The position numbers and the translations under genes were made by a program. 32,833 nt of DNA from Xenophilus sp. L33. GTDB taxonomy: Bacteria > Pseudomonadota > Gammaproteobacteria > Burkholderiales > Burkholderiaceae_C. Shown here piece by piece: positions 15,783 to 24,642 of this stretch. Location: the NCBI RefSeq assembly GCF_009765735.1, contig NZ_LMUW01000045.1, positions 3,928-36,760 of the forward strand, given 5' to 3'. The notes under the pieces were generated by a model. That model was not told the DNA's origin, did not search any database, and saw only the letters and a program-made list of their open reading frames with translations. Positions within the stretch are counted from its first letter, which is position 1, and every line of letters starts with the position of its first letter.

Positions 15783-17239
15783 ACGACAGCGACACCCTCG
15801 AGGCGCTTGAAGCCGCCCTCGCGGCTCAACGCTCGGCCGCCCTGGCCGCACCCTTTCCGACGCGCGCCGAGCGCGTGCGCGACCTGAAGGCCCTTCGCAT
15901 GGCCTTGCAGCGCTGGCAGGATCCGCTGTCCAGGGCGATGAGCGAGGACTTCGGCGGTCGCTCCGACTTCGAATGCAAGATGCTCGACGTCATGGCGCCG
16001 GCCCTTCAGATCGACCATGCACTGGGGCACCTTCGCCGCTGGATGAAGCCGCGGCGGCGCGCAGTCGACTGGCTGTTTCTCGGCAACGCCGCCCGCGTGG
16101 TCTACCAACCCAAAGGCGTTGTCGGCGTGATCGCGGCATGGAACTTCCCGATCATCGAAGCGGTCGGTCCGCTGGTCACCGCGCTGGCAGCCGGCAACCG
16201 GGTCCTGATCAAGATGTCCGAGTTCTCGCCCCGCAGCACCGCGGTCTTGCGCCGCATGCTCGCCGAGGTCTTCCCGCCCGAGCAGGTCGCGGTCTTTGGT
16301 GGAGGCGTCGAGATCGGTCGTGCCTTCGCCGGCCTGCCGCTGGATCACATCGTGTTCACCGGTTCGCCCGCCGTCGGGCGCGAGATCATGCGCGCCGCAT
16401 CGGCGCACCTCACGCCGGTGACGCTGGAGCTGGGCGGCAAGTCGCCCGCCATCGTCGGCCGCTCGGCATCGATCGCCACCGCTGCCCGCGCGATCGCGCA
16501 TGGCAAGGCCTTCAACAGCGGACAGGCCTGCGTCGCGCCGGACTACGCGCTCGTCCCTCGCGAGCGAATCGACGAATTCGTGGCGGCCACGGCGCAGGCG
16601 TTCAGGCGCCTCTATCCAAACCCCGCCGCCGATCCGCAATACACCCGCATGGCCTCCGATCGGCATGCTCACCGCACGCGCGAGCTGCTCGCCGATGCAG
16701 TGGCCAAGGGCGCCACGGTGGTCTCCTGCGGCGACGGCGACGGCAACCGCACCATCGCGCTGCAGATCGTCACCGGCGTCAAGCCGGACATGCGCATCCT
16801 GCAGGAAGAGCTCTTCAATCCGATCCTGCCCGTGATCGCCTGCGACGACTTCGAGAGCTCGATGGACTTCGTCATCTCGCGCCCACGGCCGCTGGCGCTC
16901 TACTACTTCGGCCACGACCGCACGGAACTCGACCGGTTGACGCGCAAGGTGCACGCCGGCGGCATGACGGTCAACGACTGGGCCTGGCACGTGTTTCAAT
17001 GCGATCTGCCGTTCGGCGGCAGCGGCAACTCCGGTATCGGCAGCTGGCGCGGACCGGAAGGCTTCCGGTCGCTGTCCCATGCCAAATCGGTCTTCGCCAT
17101 GCATCGCCTGTTCCCGATCCAGCTGTTCCATCCGCCTTACGGCACGTGGCTGCAGCGCATGACCCTGAAACTATTCCTCGGTCGCGGCGATCCCCTGTCG
17201 GGGGCGGCAGGACCCATGCCCGAGAAGGAAGCGGCATGA
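15779..17239 (+). CDS. aldehyde dehydrogenase (coniferyl-aldehyde-dehydrogenase-like)
   Basis: This is a 486-residue NAD(P)-dependent aldehyde dehydrogenase. Visible are GVVGVIAAWNFPI (cofactor and oxyanion Asn122), VFTGSPAVGREIM, the general base Glu217 in LELGGKSP, and the nucleophile Cys251 in FNSGQACVAPDY. The short length and the C-terminus (DLPFGGSGNSGIGSWRGPEGF, then a hydrophobic basic tail) fit the group with CalB and fatty aldehyde dehydrogenases. It should convert the aldehyde from the preceding GMC enzyme to a carboxylic acid for the synthetase of the other operon. It overlaps the GMC gene and the MFS gene by 4 nt each. Confidence 0.93.
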   Translation: MNDSDTLEALEAALAAQRSAALAAPFPTRAERVRDLKALRMALQRWQDPLSRAMSEDFGGRSDFECKMLDVMAPALQIDHALGHLRRWMKPRRRAVDWLFLGNAARVVYQPKGVVGVIAAWNFPIIEAVGPLVTALAAGNRVLIKMSEFSPRSTAVLRRMLAEVFPPEQVAVFGGGVEIGRAFAGLPLDHIVFTGSPAVGREIMRAASAHLTPVTLELGGKSPAIVGRSASIATAARAIAHGKAFNSGQACVAPDYALVPRERIDEFVAATAQAFRRLYPNPAADPQYTRMASDRHAHRTRELLADAVAKGATVVSCGDGDGNRTIALQIVTGVKPDMRILQEELFNPILPVIACDDFESSMDFVISRPRPLALYYFGHDRTELDRLTRKVHAGGMTVNDWAWHVFQCDLPFGGSGNSGIGSWRGPEGFRSLSHAKSVFAMHRLFPIQLFHPPYGTWLQRMTLKLFLGRGDPLSGAAGPMPEKEAA

Positions 17240-18531
17240 ACGACGCCGCCGCACCGGCTTCGCGCTGGGCCGCCGACGCCGCTGCGCCCGTATCGGCTTC
17301 GGGTGCCTACGCCTGGATGGTGTTCGCCCTGACTTTCGGACTGATGCTGTCCGACTACCTTTCGCGCCAGGTGATCGGCGCGGTCTTTCCCTTCCTGAAG
17401 GCCGACTGGGGCGTCTCGGATGCGCAGCTCGGCGCGCTGGTCAGCATCGTCTCCGTGATGGTCGGAGTGCTGACGATCCCGATGTCGCTGCTCGCCGACC
17501 GCTGGGGCCGGGTCAAAAGCATCACGCTGATGGCCTTCATCTGGTGTGGCGCGACCATCGCCTGCGGGCTCGCCACCAACTACACGGAACTGCTGGCGGC
17601 GCGGGCGCTGGTCGGGGTCGGCGAAGCCGCCTACGCGGCCGCCGGCGCTGCACTGCTGGCGCATACGTTCCCGATCGGACGGCGGGCCGCGATCCAGGGC
17701 GCCTTCCAGTCGGCGGGCCTGTTCGGCTCGGTGCTGGGCGTGGTGATCGGCGGTGCGGTCGCCAGCCAGTTCGGCTGGCGTACCGCCTTCTTCGTCGTCG
17801 GCGCGCCGGGACTGTTGCTGGCCCTCGTCTATCCCTTCGTCGTGCGCGACTATGTCGCGCCTCGACTGGCGGAAACCGGGCGCGGGGCCGCGGGCCTGCC
17901 GATCAGCCTGTTGGTGCGGCAAGTGTTCGCGGCCCGCTCCGGCAACTTCGCCTTTGTCGCCTTTGGCCTGCAGATGGCTATTCCCTCGATCCTGATCGCC
18001 TGGCTGCCGACCTTCCTCAACCGCTTCTATGCCTTCGAGCCACGCAAGGCCGCGCTGATGGCGGCGGTCGCCGCCTTCGCAGCTGGCCTCGGCGTACTCT
18101 TCGGCGGTGGCGTTGCCGACCGCCTGAGCCGCGCCCGGCCGAGCTTCCGCGCGCTGGTGCCGGCGGCCTATGCGGTGCTCTGCGGCCTGCTCCTGATGCT
18201 CGGCTTCGGCCTGCCGGCGAACGGCTTGGCGCTTGGTTTGATCATGGCCGGTGCAATGTTCTCGGTCGCTCACGGCGGTTGCGCAGTGGCGCTGGTCATG
18301 GACGTGACGCATCCCGCGGTGCGCGCCACCGTCACTGCCACCGCGGTGCTGGGTGCAAGCCTGCTGGGCCTGGCGCCCGGTCCGCTGCTGGTGGGATGGT
18401 TTTCCGATCACGTCGATCTGAAGACAGCGCTGACCCTGGCGCCGGCGTTCTCGCTCGCGGCGGCGGTCTTGTTCGTGCTGGCTTCGCGCAGCTACGAGCG
18501 AGATGCGGCACGGGCGCATGTTGGAGTCTAG
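17236..18531 (+). CDS. MFS transporter, probable organic-anion permease
   Basis: This 431-residue protein has about twelve hydrophobic segments and the MFS motif A in loop 2-3 (LADRWGRVKS). A second, weaker copy lies in loop 8-9 (GGGVADRLSRARPS). TM1 begins AYAWMVFALTFGLMLSDYLSRQVIG, typical of anion:cation symporter-like aromatic and organic-acid carriers. I start it at ATG 17236 (ATGA overlap with the aldehyde dehydrogenase); the longer frame from 15973 is a shadow. As the last gene of the sulfatase operon it most likely imports the sulfate ester, which fits a sulfatase without signal peptide. Confidence 0.92.
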   Translation: MNDAAAPASRWAADAAAPVSASGAYAWMVFALTFGLMLSDYLSRQVIGAVFPFLKADWGVSDAQLGALVSIVSVMVGVLTIPMSLLADRWGRVKSITLMAFIWCGATIACGLATNYTELLAARALVGVGEAAYAAAGAALLAHTFPIGRRAAIQGAFQSAGLFGSVLGVVIGGAVASQFGWRTAFFVVGAPGLLLALVYPFVVRDYVAPRLAETGRGAAGLPISLLVRQVFAARSGNFAFVAFGLQMAIPSILIAWLPTFLNRFYAFEPRKAALMAAVAAFAAGLGVLFGGGVADRLSRARPSFRALVPAAYAVLCGLLLMLGFGLPANGLALGLIMAGAMFSVAHGGCAVALVMDVTHPAVRATVTATAVLGASLLGLAPGPLLVGWFSDHVDLKTALTLAPAFSLAAAVLFVLASRSYERDAARAHVGV

Positions 18532-19055
18532 AAAGAGCCGCCCTTCACACAGCCGTATTGCACTTGTCCCCGATTCACCCGGCGCAATGATGCGCCTGTG
18601 TACTGCACGCCCGCGCGCGCGCTGTCCTCGACAAGTTCAACGAGAACAGCGATGGTCAGGCTGCCGAGCGTTTGGACCCAGGCCTGCGGCGAATAGGGAG
18701 GCTCATGGCGGTATGCCGTCGAAGGGTGCGTCTGGGCTTGTCTCGCGCAAACGCGTCCGGCCGAGCATGCTTGCACCCGCGGCCCGGGGCGCCTTGAGCG
18801 TGATCCCGATAGAGGCATCCGTGCCAAGCCAGTACGTCCTGCATATCTGCGTGGGGGCGTATGGCGACTTCGGTGATTTGAAGGAGGGGTCGGATCTGCA
18901 TGACTTTGCTCCAGCCTCCGTAGAACCTGCCACCACGAGTCGTCGCCAGGACAGCAGCAGGGAGATTCGCCTACTTGGCACGCTTGCGTTGCTTCACGAC
19001 TGCCGGGCTGGAGCGCCTTCGCCAACCGGTCGTTCAGCCTTCGAGTCTGGAAGGC
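18532..19055. other. 524-nt stretch without a supportable gene
   Basis: After the MFS stop there is the dispersed repeat with a hairpin (18557-18596) and then mixed sequence in which several short frames are open on both strands, none with a recognisable domain or convincing ribosome binding site. A minus-strand frame (18703-18981, with DASIGITLKAPRAAGASMLG) is the most protein-like but is unassigned. Confidence 0.5.
18557..18596. repeat. dispersed repeat copy A with hairpin
   Basis: Positions 18557-18585 match 28239-28267 at 26 of 29 bases (core ATTGCACTTKTCCCYGATTC, then ACCCRGCGC). The copy ends in a perfect hairpin, GGCGCA-ATGA-TGCGCC (18581-18596). It lies 25 nt after the MFS stop, so the hairpin could end that operon, but no T-run follows. 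I do not recognise the repeat family. Confidence 0.55.
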
Positions 19056-19790
19056 ATGCAGACCACTTCCCCTTCTTCCCCTCACAAGCGTGCCAACGTT
19101 GAAGCTGACTCTCCTGACCGCAACCCAGGTTCATGCAGCTTCCTCGAAAACTTCATTTCAGATCGAAATTTTCCCTGCGTCGGAGCCAAGTCTGCTTTGA
19201 ACAAGGACCGCATGAGACCGGGTCAGTTCGGAGAACTCGGCACGGTTGCCAACGCGTCGCCGCTGCGGGATGCCTTGCACACCTTCTCCACAGAGTTCGA
19301 AAACCCGGGCGCCGTCCTGTTCTCGTTCATCGCCCTCTTTCAAGCAGCCTCGTCCTATACTGAAGCGGATTTCAAAGCGCGCTTGTGGCGGCAACTGCAG
19401 GCGATGCACGCGCTGGACCACGAACTCGGGTGCGAATGGAACGGCCATGTCAGCGCCGATCCCAGCCGCAAGGATTTTTCCTTCAGCGTTGGCGGGCGAG
19501 CCTTCTTTGTTGTGGGCCTGCACCCGGGTGCCTTGCGATTGGCGCGCCTAACACCCCAGCCCTGCCTGGTCTTCAGCTTCCACGACCAGTTCGAATCCCT
19601 GAAGTCGACTGGCAAGTATCAGTCAATGCAAGAGGTCATGCGCGCGCGAGATCGGGCCCTGCAAGGATCGATCAATCCCGTGCTGTCGCGATTCGGCGAG
19701 GCGTCCGAGGCACGCCAGTATTCCGGGCGCGAGGTCGAAGCCGATTGGAAGTGCCCCTTCATCCCTCACGAAAGTGCATCCCATGTCTGA
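19056..19790 (+). CDS. YqcI/YcgG family protein (GntA-like heme-dependent N-hydroxylase family)
   Basis: The frame carries the whole YqcI/YcgG domain: FLENFISDRNFPCVGAKSAL, FSFIALFQAASSYTEADFKA, LWRQLQAMHALDHELGCEW, FSFSVGGRAFFVVGLHPGA, LVFSFHDQFESLKSTGKYQS, then QGSINPVLSRFGEASEARQY and WKCPF at the end. The family includes GntA, the heme-dependent N-hydroxylase of guanitoxin biosynthesis that acts on a guanidino amino-acid derivative. I start it at ATG 19056 (244 residues). Its AGG lies unusually close to the ATG, and an upstream TTG at 18975 cannot be excluded. It overlaps the following DUF1989 gene by 8 nt. The pair looks like one functional unit, but the partner is broken, so the present role is unclear. 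Confidence 0.8.
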   Translation: MQTTSPSSPHKRANVEADSPDRNPGSCSFLENFISDRNFPCVGAKSALNKDRMRPGQFGELGTVANASPLRDALHTFSTEFENPGAVLFSFIALFQAASSYTEADFKARLWRQLQAMHALDHELGCEWNGHVSADPSRKDFSFSVGGRAFFVVGLHPGALRLARLTPQPCLVFSFHDQFESLKSTGKYQSMQEVMRARDRALQGSINPVLSRFGEASEARQYSGREVEADWKCPFIPHESASHV

Positions 19791-20402
19791 GACTCATCCC
19801 ACCGGCTGCTGCCGCATCGCCCCGCAATCCGGCACCGCATTCCGCCTGCGTGCCAGCGAAGTGCTGCGCATCTACGACCCCTTTGGCGAGCAGGTCGCCG
19901 ATCTCTTCGCGTTTGCGGATGGCAACCACGCCAGCTCTCTATCCTCAGGGCGCACGATCGACTTATGCATCCAAGATCTACCTGACCAAGGGCGACCTGC
20001 TCTATTCCAACGACAGCCGAATCATGTTCAAAATCCTCGAGGATCAGGTGGGACGCCACGATTTCCTGCTGACGCCGTGCAGCCAGGAAATGTTCAAGAT
20101 CCTTTATCGCCATGAGGGTCATCACCCCAGCTGATTCGAAAACCTGTATCGCGCCTTCGAGCCGTTCGAGATCCGCCCCGAGCAGATCGGAACGACATTC
20201 AACGTATTCATGAATTGTGACCGAGGGCGGGTGTGTCAAGGTCAAGCGTCCCCTGTCGCGCGCCGGCGACTTCATCGAGTTGCGTACGGAAATGAATCTG
20301 ATTTGCGCGCTCACCGCTTGCTCCGCTGAAAATTCGAACAATGGCACCTTCAAGCCGATCGACTACGAGATTCTTCGTCGTCCGTGCAATGAATACCCTT
20401 GA
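19783..20402 (+). pseudogene. DUF1989 / urea-carboxylase-associated family gene, broken
   Basis: Reading across three lesions restores a full-length DUF1989 protein of about 205 residues. The start is CCRIAPQSGTAFRLRASEVL and DPFGEQVADLFAFADGNHAS. After a +1 T near 19963 it continues SKIYLTKGDLLYSNDSRIMF and VGRHDFLLTPCSQEMFKILY. After an in-frame TGA (20132-20134, where the family has Cys) comes FENLYRAFEPFEIRPEQIGT. After another +1 T near 20215 come GGCVKVKRPLSRAGDFIELR and CSAENSNNGTFKPIDYEI. Both insertions fall in TT pairs, so sequencing error is possible, but three independent lesions favour real decay. Family members often accompany urea or guanidine carboxylase genes. None is present here. 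Confidence 0.82.
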
Positions 20403-20635
20403 GGAGTCCTCATCGACTCAGCCAAGCCCCGCCCGGGGCGCCGGCAGGCGCAGCTAGTGGGTTGCGCGTGAGTTCGTGCGCATTGCCTACTTGAACGCGG
20501 AGAGGACCAGGCGACGCAAGGCGATTCGGCAGCTTGCTGGCAGTCCTCCAATGCAGAGTGTGCCGCGGCGCAATGTCCTACGAGATCTAGTTCAAACAGG
20601 CGCAGGATCGGCTTCCCCCATTTTGAAAGAACGCC

Positions 20636-21082
20636 ATGGGTTTTCCCAAAGAGCAACCTGCACCGAGCAGTCCTGTCGGACGCTCGAATCCGCAAGGCCA
20701 AACGAGGCCTGAGCTTGACACTCCAGCGAGATCGCCAGCGGACACAATCGCTCCAGATCCAGCGCCTCGTCTACCCCACGAGCGTGATGAGTCGGCCGAC
20801 AGCGCGCACAGCGGAGCGAGAGAGGTGATGAAACAAGCGCACAGAGACTTGGAGGCGGGCCTGGGCGATACGGACAGAGGACCTGTCGTTGATGAGCTCT
20901 ATGAACGCCAGATTCGAACTGAGGAAACGCCAGGGCGTGGGCCGCCGGATCACCGTGCGCCACTTGCAAAGCGGCACGAGGCAGGTGAAATCGCGCAAAA
21001 CGCGGCAAGACAGTTCGAGGACCAAATCGATCTGCAACGATCCGCTGGCCCCGCGCACAACCCTTTCAACAAATCCCGATGA
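20636..21082 (+). CDS. hypothetical disordered protein, 148 aa
   Basis: The product is rich in Pro, Asp, Glu, Arg and Gln, with no signal peptide or membrane segment. It has a low-complexity N-terminal half (PAPSSPVGRSNPQGQTRPEL) and a more ordered segment (ESADSAHSGAREVMKQAHRD, then LEAGLGDTDRGPVVDELYER) that resembles small uncharacterised proteins I associate with Burkholderiales. The ribosome binding site is weak (GAAAGAA about 6 nt upstream). The 233-nt gap before it holds only a small GC-rich inverted repeat near 20425-20438. Function unknown. Confidence 0.55.
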   Translation: MGFPKEQPAPSSPVGRSNPQGQTRPELDTPARSPADTIAPDPAPRLPHERDESADSAHSGAREVMKQAHRDLEAGLGDTDRGPVVDELYERQIRTEETPGRGPPDHRAPLAKRHEAGEIAQNAARQFEDQIDLQRSAGPAHNPFNKSR

Positions 21083-21248
21083 GTCATTCGCCTCACGCCC
21101 GGTCAGACGAAGCTGCCATCTCCCAAAAGATCAGGCAATACGCGTCCGCGCGATGCAAAACCGAGATTCCGCTGCGTTGCGCGGCAACGGCCCGACCCGG
21201 CGATCTGGAAAGACGTGCGTGCCGCGCAAACGCGCGGCCTGCATCCTG

Positions 21249-21851
21249 CTACCTGTCGTCGTCTTTTCGCAGGGACGACAAGTGGGCGGCGGTCTCAACG
21301 GCTCCCATGCTTTGGGCCAATTCCAGCGCTGACAACCCCTCTGAACTCCTTGCGTCGACGTCGATGTCTCGCGTGAGCAGCAGCTTCATGATCTCGAGCC
21401 GATTGAACATTGCCGCGAACATCAATGGCGTCTTGCCACCTGGAGGCGCAAATCCTGGCTGAGCGCCATGCAACAGCAATAACTCAACGACCGAGAGAAA
21501 TCCTTTGAAGGTCGATGCACCAAGCGGCGTCTGCCCCATGTCGTTGAAGCGATCCGCATCTGCGCCAGCTTCGAGCAGGATTTTCGTCGCCTCTATGTGA
21601 CCGTGGTAAGCGGCGAGCATCAGGAGGGTATCGCCCTTGTGGTTACTCATATTGGGCGGAAGGCCCTTTTGCAGCAGCCCCGCCAGCGTCTGGGCATCAC
21701 CGGTACGGGCAAGCTGGAATACCTGTTGAGCGAACTCGATAAATTCTTGATCGGGAGGCGTCGGGTTGGGGTTCGAGCTTGTCAAGACGTTGCTTTCTGC
21801 TTGGATACAAATTGGCTGCCCACCTGAGTCGGGGCACAAGCGACCCGCCAT
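21249..21851 (-). CDS. ankyrin-repeat protein
   Basis: From about 21760 down to the stop at 21249 the protein is an ankyrin domain: EFIEFAQQVFQLARTGDAQT, then GDTLLMLAAYHGHIEATKIL, GQTPLGASTFKGFLSVVELL, GKTPLMFAAMFNRLEIMKLL and a degenerate last repeat, GLSALELAQSMGAVETAAHL. There are about four 33-residue repeats with TPL and GAD turns, so it should bind another protein. Close relatives lie beside catalase genes, but no catalase is here. The start is uncertain: ATG 21851 gives 200 residues, while conserved sequence begins only near TTG at about 21785, and the frame stays open to 22034. Confidence 0.75.
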   Translation of the reverse strand: MAGRLCPDSGGQPICIQAESNVLTSSNPNPTPPDQEFIEFAQQVFQLARTGDAQTLAGLLQKGLPPNMSNHKGDTLLMLAAYHGHIEATKILLEAGADADRFNDMGQTPLGASTFKGFLSVVELLLLHGAQPGFAPPGGKTPLMFAAMFNRLEIMKLLLTRDIDVDARSSEGLSALELAQSMGAVETAAHLSSLRKDDDR

Positions 21852-22587
21852 GCCGCAGTCCAACGCACGGGCCACAACTGCATTTTGCCGAATTGAGGCT
21901 GTCTTGGGCCAGCTCCGCAACCACACGGCGCGCCCACCTACAGTTCGTCTCTGGGAAACGCTCATCGAGCCAAAAGGCGTCGTGGAGGCCAGTCTGCTGC
22001 CAACGACTAAAGGTGCCGCTGGACCTACCTCCAAGGCGGAGGTTTCGAGGCGTTCGGGGCGGCGCTGCGCTTGCCCCGCCGGCGCCGCGACGCCTCGTTC
22101 GCGGCATCACTGCGCCGGTCTCGCAGGCAGCGGCAGCCCAACCTTCAGCGGCGTGTTTGTACACATGGCGAGGCCATCAGCGTGACCATACTTTAGTGCT
22201 CAGTGAGGCCCAACGTCGCCAACGCCCGTGGACCACAATTCCGCGGACACCTGGTCTGGCTTAACGTGAACGAACATTGCTGTTGCGGGCAGCCCCACAG
22301 CGGCGGTGCTCCAAACGACTGGACCTCGCCCTCTCTCTTATCTTGAGAATCCGAGCGCCGACAGGTTGCCCGGGCTCGTCAGTGTGAAGGATTGTCATGG
22401 AAGTGACATCTGCCGCGGGGTTTGCCGCTCCGGATGCCGAAGCGTACGCAAACGATCGATCCGGCCGGACGCGAAGCCATGCAAACTTGGGCCTACATGG
22501 TCTGACTCCTTGTGCCCGCGCAAATCCGTGGCAGTCTGGTTAGCGTTGGCTTGTTTTCAACTAGATGTCTTCTCACCGACGCCACAA
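21852..22587. other. 736-nt stretch without a supportable gene
   Basis: This separates the ankyrin gene from the desaturase. Base composition is less GC-rich than in the catabolic operons, and the open frames carry no recognisable motif. The desaturase frame stays open upstream to 22306 but reads as random sequence. A 50-codon ATG frame at 22397 also lacks support. I see no tRNA, terminator or clear promoter. Confidence 0.5.
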
Positions 22588-23826
22588 ATGCACTCCACCG
22601 ACCTACAGAATTCTGTTGCGAGCGCGGCCATCGACTGGCTCGGACACGGCTTGTGGGACCTCACATGGTGGCAGATCGTGCTGTACACGCTCGTCACCAC
22701 GCACATCACGATCGCAGGGGTCACGATCTTCCTGCACCGCACGCAGGTCCATCGCGCGATGGACCTGGCGGCGATCCCCTCGCATTTCTTCCGCTTCTGG
22801 TTGTGGCTGGCCACCGGCATGGTGACCAAGGAATGGGTCGCCATTCACCGCAAGCACCACGCCAAGTGCGAGACGGTCGATGACCCGCACAGCCCGCAGG
22901 TCAAGGGCATCGACGAAGTCATGTGGCGCGGCGCCGAGCTCTACCGCACCGAGTCCAAGAACAAGGACACGATGGAGCGCTACGGCCACGGCACGCCCGA
23001 CGACTGGATCGAACGCAACCTCTACACCCGCTACAGCTGGCAAGGCGTCGGCCTGATGCTGATCATCAACGTCTCGCTGTTCGGCCTGCTGGGCCTGACC
23101 GTCTGGGCGGTGCAGATGCTCTGGATCCCGTTCTGGGCGGCCGGCGTGGTCAACGGCATCGGCCACTTCTGGGGCTATCGCAACTTCGAGGCCGTCGACG
23201 CCAGCACCAACCTGATCCCGTGGGGCATCATCATCGGCGGCGAAGAGCTGCACAACAACCACCACACCTACCCGACCTCGGCCAAGTTCTCGGTCAAGAA
23301 GTACGAATTCGACATCGGCTGGGTCTACATCAGCCTGATGCAGAAGATCGGCTGGGCCAAGGTCAAGAAGGTTCCGCCGAAGCTGCAGATCGGCGACGCG
23401 GTGCCGGTCGCCAACGAGAAGACGCTCGAGGCGGTCATCGCCAACCGCTACGAAGTCATGGCCGGCTACGCTCGCGCGATGCGCCACGCCACCCGTGACG
23501 AGCTGACCCAGCTGAAGGCCCGCGGCGCCGACCTGTCGGTGCTCAAGGCGGCCAAGCGCTGGCTGCACCGCGACGACGACAAGGTGCCGGCGGCTGCCCG
23601 CCCCAACCTCGTCGAAGCGCGCGCTGCCCACCCGGTGCTCGACAAGATGGTGACCATGCGCGAAGAGCTGCGCCAGCTCTGGCTCAACACCTCGCACTCG
23701 CGCGAGCAACTGGCCGCCGACCTGGCCGCCTGGTGCCACCGCGCGGAAGCCAGCGGCATCGATGAGCTTGCGAAATTTTCGGGGGATGTGCGCGCCATGA
23801 CTTTGATCACAGCCAGATCTTCATGA
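22588..23826 (+). CDS. acyl-CoA delta-9 fatty-acid desaturase
   Basis: This 412-residue integral membrane di-iron desaturase has the three histidine boxes in order: HRTQVHR, HRKHH and HNNHH. It also has hydrophobic segments near the N-terminus (WWQIVLYTLVTTHITIAGVT) and in the middle (LMLIINVSLFGLLGLTVWAV). Such enzymes introduce a cis double bond into saturated acyl chains using O2 and a ferredoxin or cytochrome b5 partner. I start it at ATG 22588, where family-like sequence begins, although no Shine-Dalgarno is visible. The last about 14 residues (GDVRAMTLITARSS) do not look like the family tail, which suggests a rearrangement near 23783. All catalytic parts remain, but promoter and tail may be altered. 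Confidence 0.88.
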   Translation: MHSTDLQNSVASAAIDWLGHGLWDLTWWQIVLYTLVTTHITIAGVTIFLHRTQVHRAMDLAAIPSHFFRFWLWLATGMVTKEWVAIHRKHHAKCETVDDPHSPQVKGIDEVMWRGAELYRTESKNKDTMERYGHGTPDDWIERNLYTRYSWQGVGLMLIINVSLFGLLGLTVWAVQMLWIPFWAAGVVNGIGHFWGYRNFEAVDASTNLIPWGIIIGGEELHNNHHTYPTSAKFSVKKYEFDIGWVYISLMQKIGWAKVKKVPPKLQIGDAVPVANEKTLEAVIANRYEVMAGYARAMRHATRDELTQLKARGADLSVLKAAKRWLHRDDDKVPAAARPNLVEARAAHPVLDKMVTMREELRQLWLNTSHSREQLAADLAAWCHRAEASGIDELAKFSGDVRAMTLITARSS

Positions 23827-24642
23827 CGCGCCCTTCTGAGGGCCAGGGCCGTGGAGTTGGTCGACCCGAGAATGCATATCTCACGGACGCCGAGCTCTTC
23901 GCAATGGCCAATCGCCGATCACCGGCGGATCCAGGAAAACAGCTGGATTTATTGGCGGTTTATGTCCAGGATGTTCAGATGAAATCGATGCTGCTTCAAC
24001 AAATCCAAGATCTTCAAGACCTTTCGGTTCAAGATCTACCCCGCCTCCTGCCGAGTGGATTGAAAACATCTTGGGCGTCAACCCAATCAATGAGGAAGTC
24101 CGGCGCCTGAAAAAGCACGACGGATGCTTCGATGCAGTCGCAGAGGGTTCCAACCCCGCTGATCGAAATCACCCCGAATCGCCCTGAACATCGCCGCTTC
24201 AAGACTCGCCAACCTTGTCGGTGGACCCGGCCTTGCACCCGCTGTTGCTCAAGGGACCGGATATTTTCGTCAAGTGGTCCACCTCGCCCACTTCTTTGGA
24301 ATCAGTCTATTTCCAGTCCGCTGCGCGTTCATCGCAATGGCATGGTCTGTGCGGATCAACTCAGCTTGTCAGCGATACGCACGCCCAGTTGTTTATCTGC
24401 TCAATGCGGGCGTCTTGATGGCCAGCTCGCCACGAAACTCCGAGGGTGTGAGTCAGAGCTTGATCTGGGGTCCCGGGCTGGGCTATTCAAGTTTGACGGA
24501 GATTGTGTCGATGACCTCGTGTGCCTGACGCATCGCACCGGCGACCGCGCGCTCGCCGTCTGCGCGACATCGGCAGGCGGCACCGAATGCCTGATCCAAT
24601 CCCTCGATCTGCACATTCCACTCAAACTGGTGGCCGATCGGC
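23827..24642. other. unassigned decayed region before the truncated IS21
   Basis: An ATG at 23823 overlaps the desaturase stop and opens a 95-codon frame (NAYLTDAELFAMANR) I cannot assign. In frame 2, about 23950-24180, LCPGCSDEIDAAS and PAEWIENILGVNPINEEVRR read more like protein. In frame 1, about 24181-24450, IAASRLANLVGGPGLAPAVA, VVHLAHFFGISLFPVRCAF and RPVVYLLNAGVLMASS look like the same polypeptide continued after a frameshift. This fits one decayed gene of unknown family. From about 24500 to 24640 the sequence changes character before joining istA inside its coding region. Confidence 0.4.

Noticed and set aside
14109..15851. 580-codon minus-strand frame opposite the GMC dehydrogenase, and 460 codons (17137-18519) opposite the MFS gene
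   Set aside because: Both are long only because GC-rich genes leave the antisense frame free of stops. The composition is His/Arg/Gln-rich and no motif is seen.
15973..17235. In-frame upstream extension of the MFS transporter
   Set aside because: It lies over the aldehyde dehydrogenase in another frame. The ATG at 17236 with a 4-nt overlap is the clear start.
20425..20438. GCCCC/GGGGC hairpin after the DUF1989 remnant as a terminator
   Set aside because: The stem is only 5 bp and no T-run follows. It is expected by chance in this base composition.
22603..23739. 378-codon minus-strand frame opposite the desaturase
   Set aside because: The plus strand carries all three desaturase histidine boxes; the antisense frame is a shadow.
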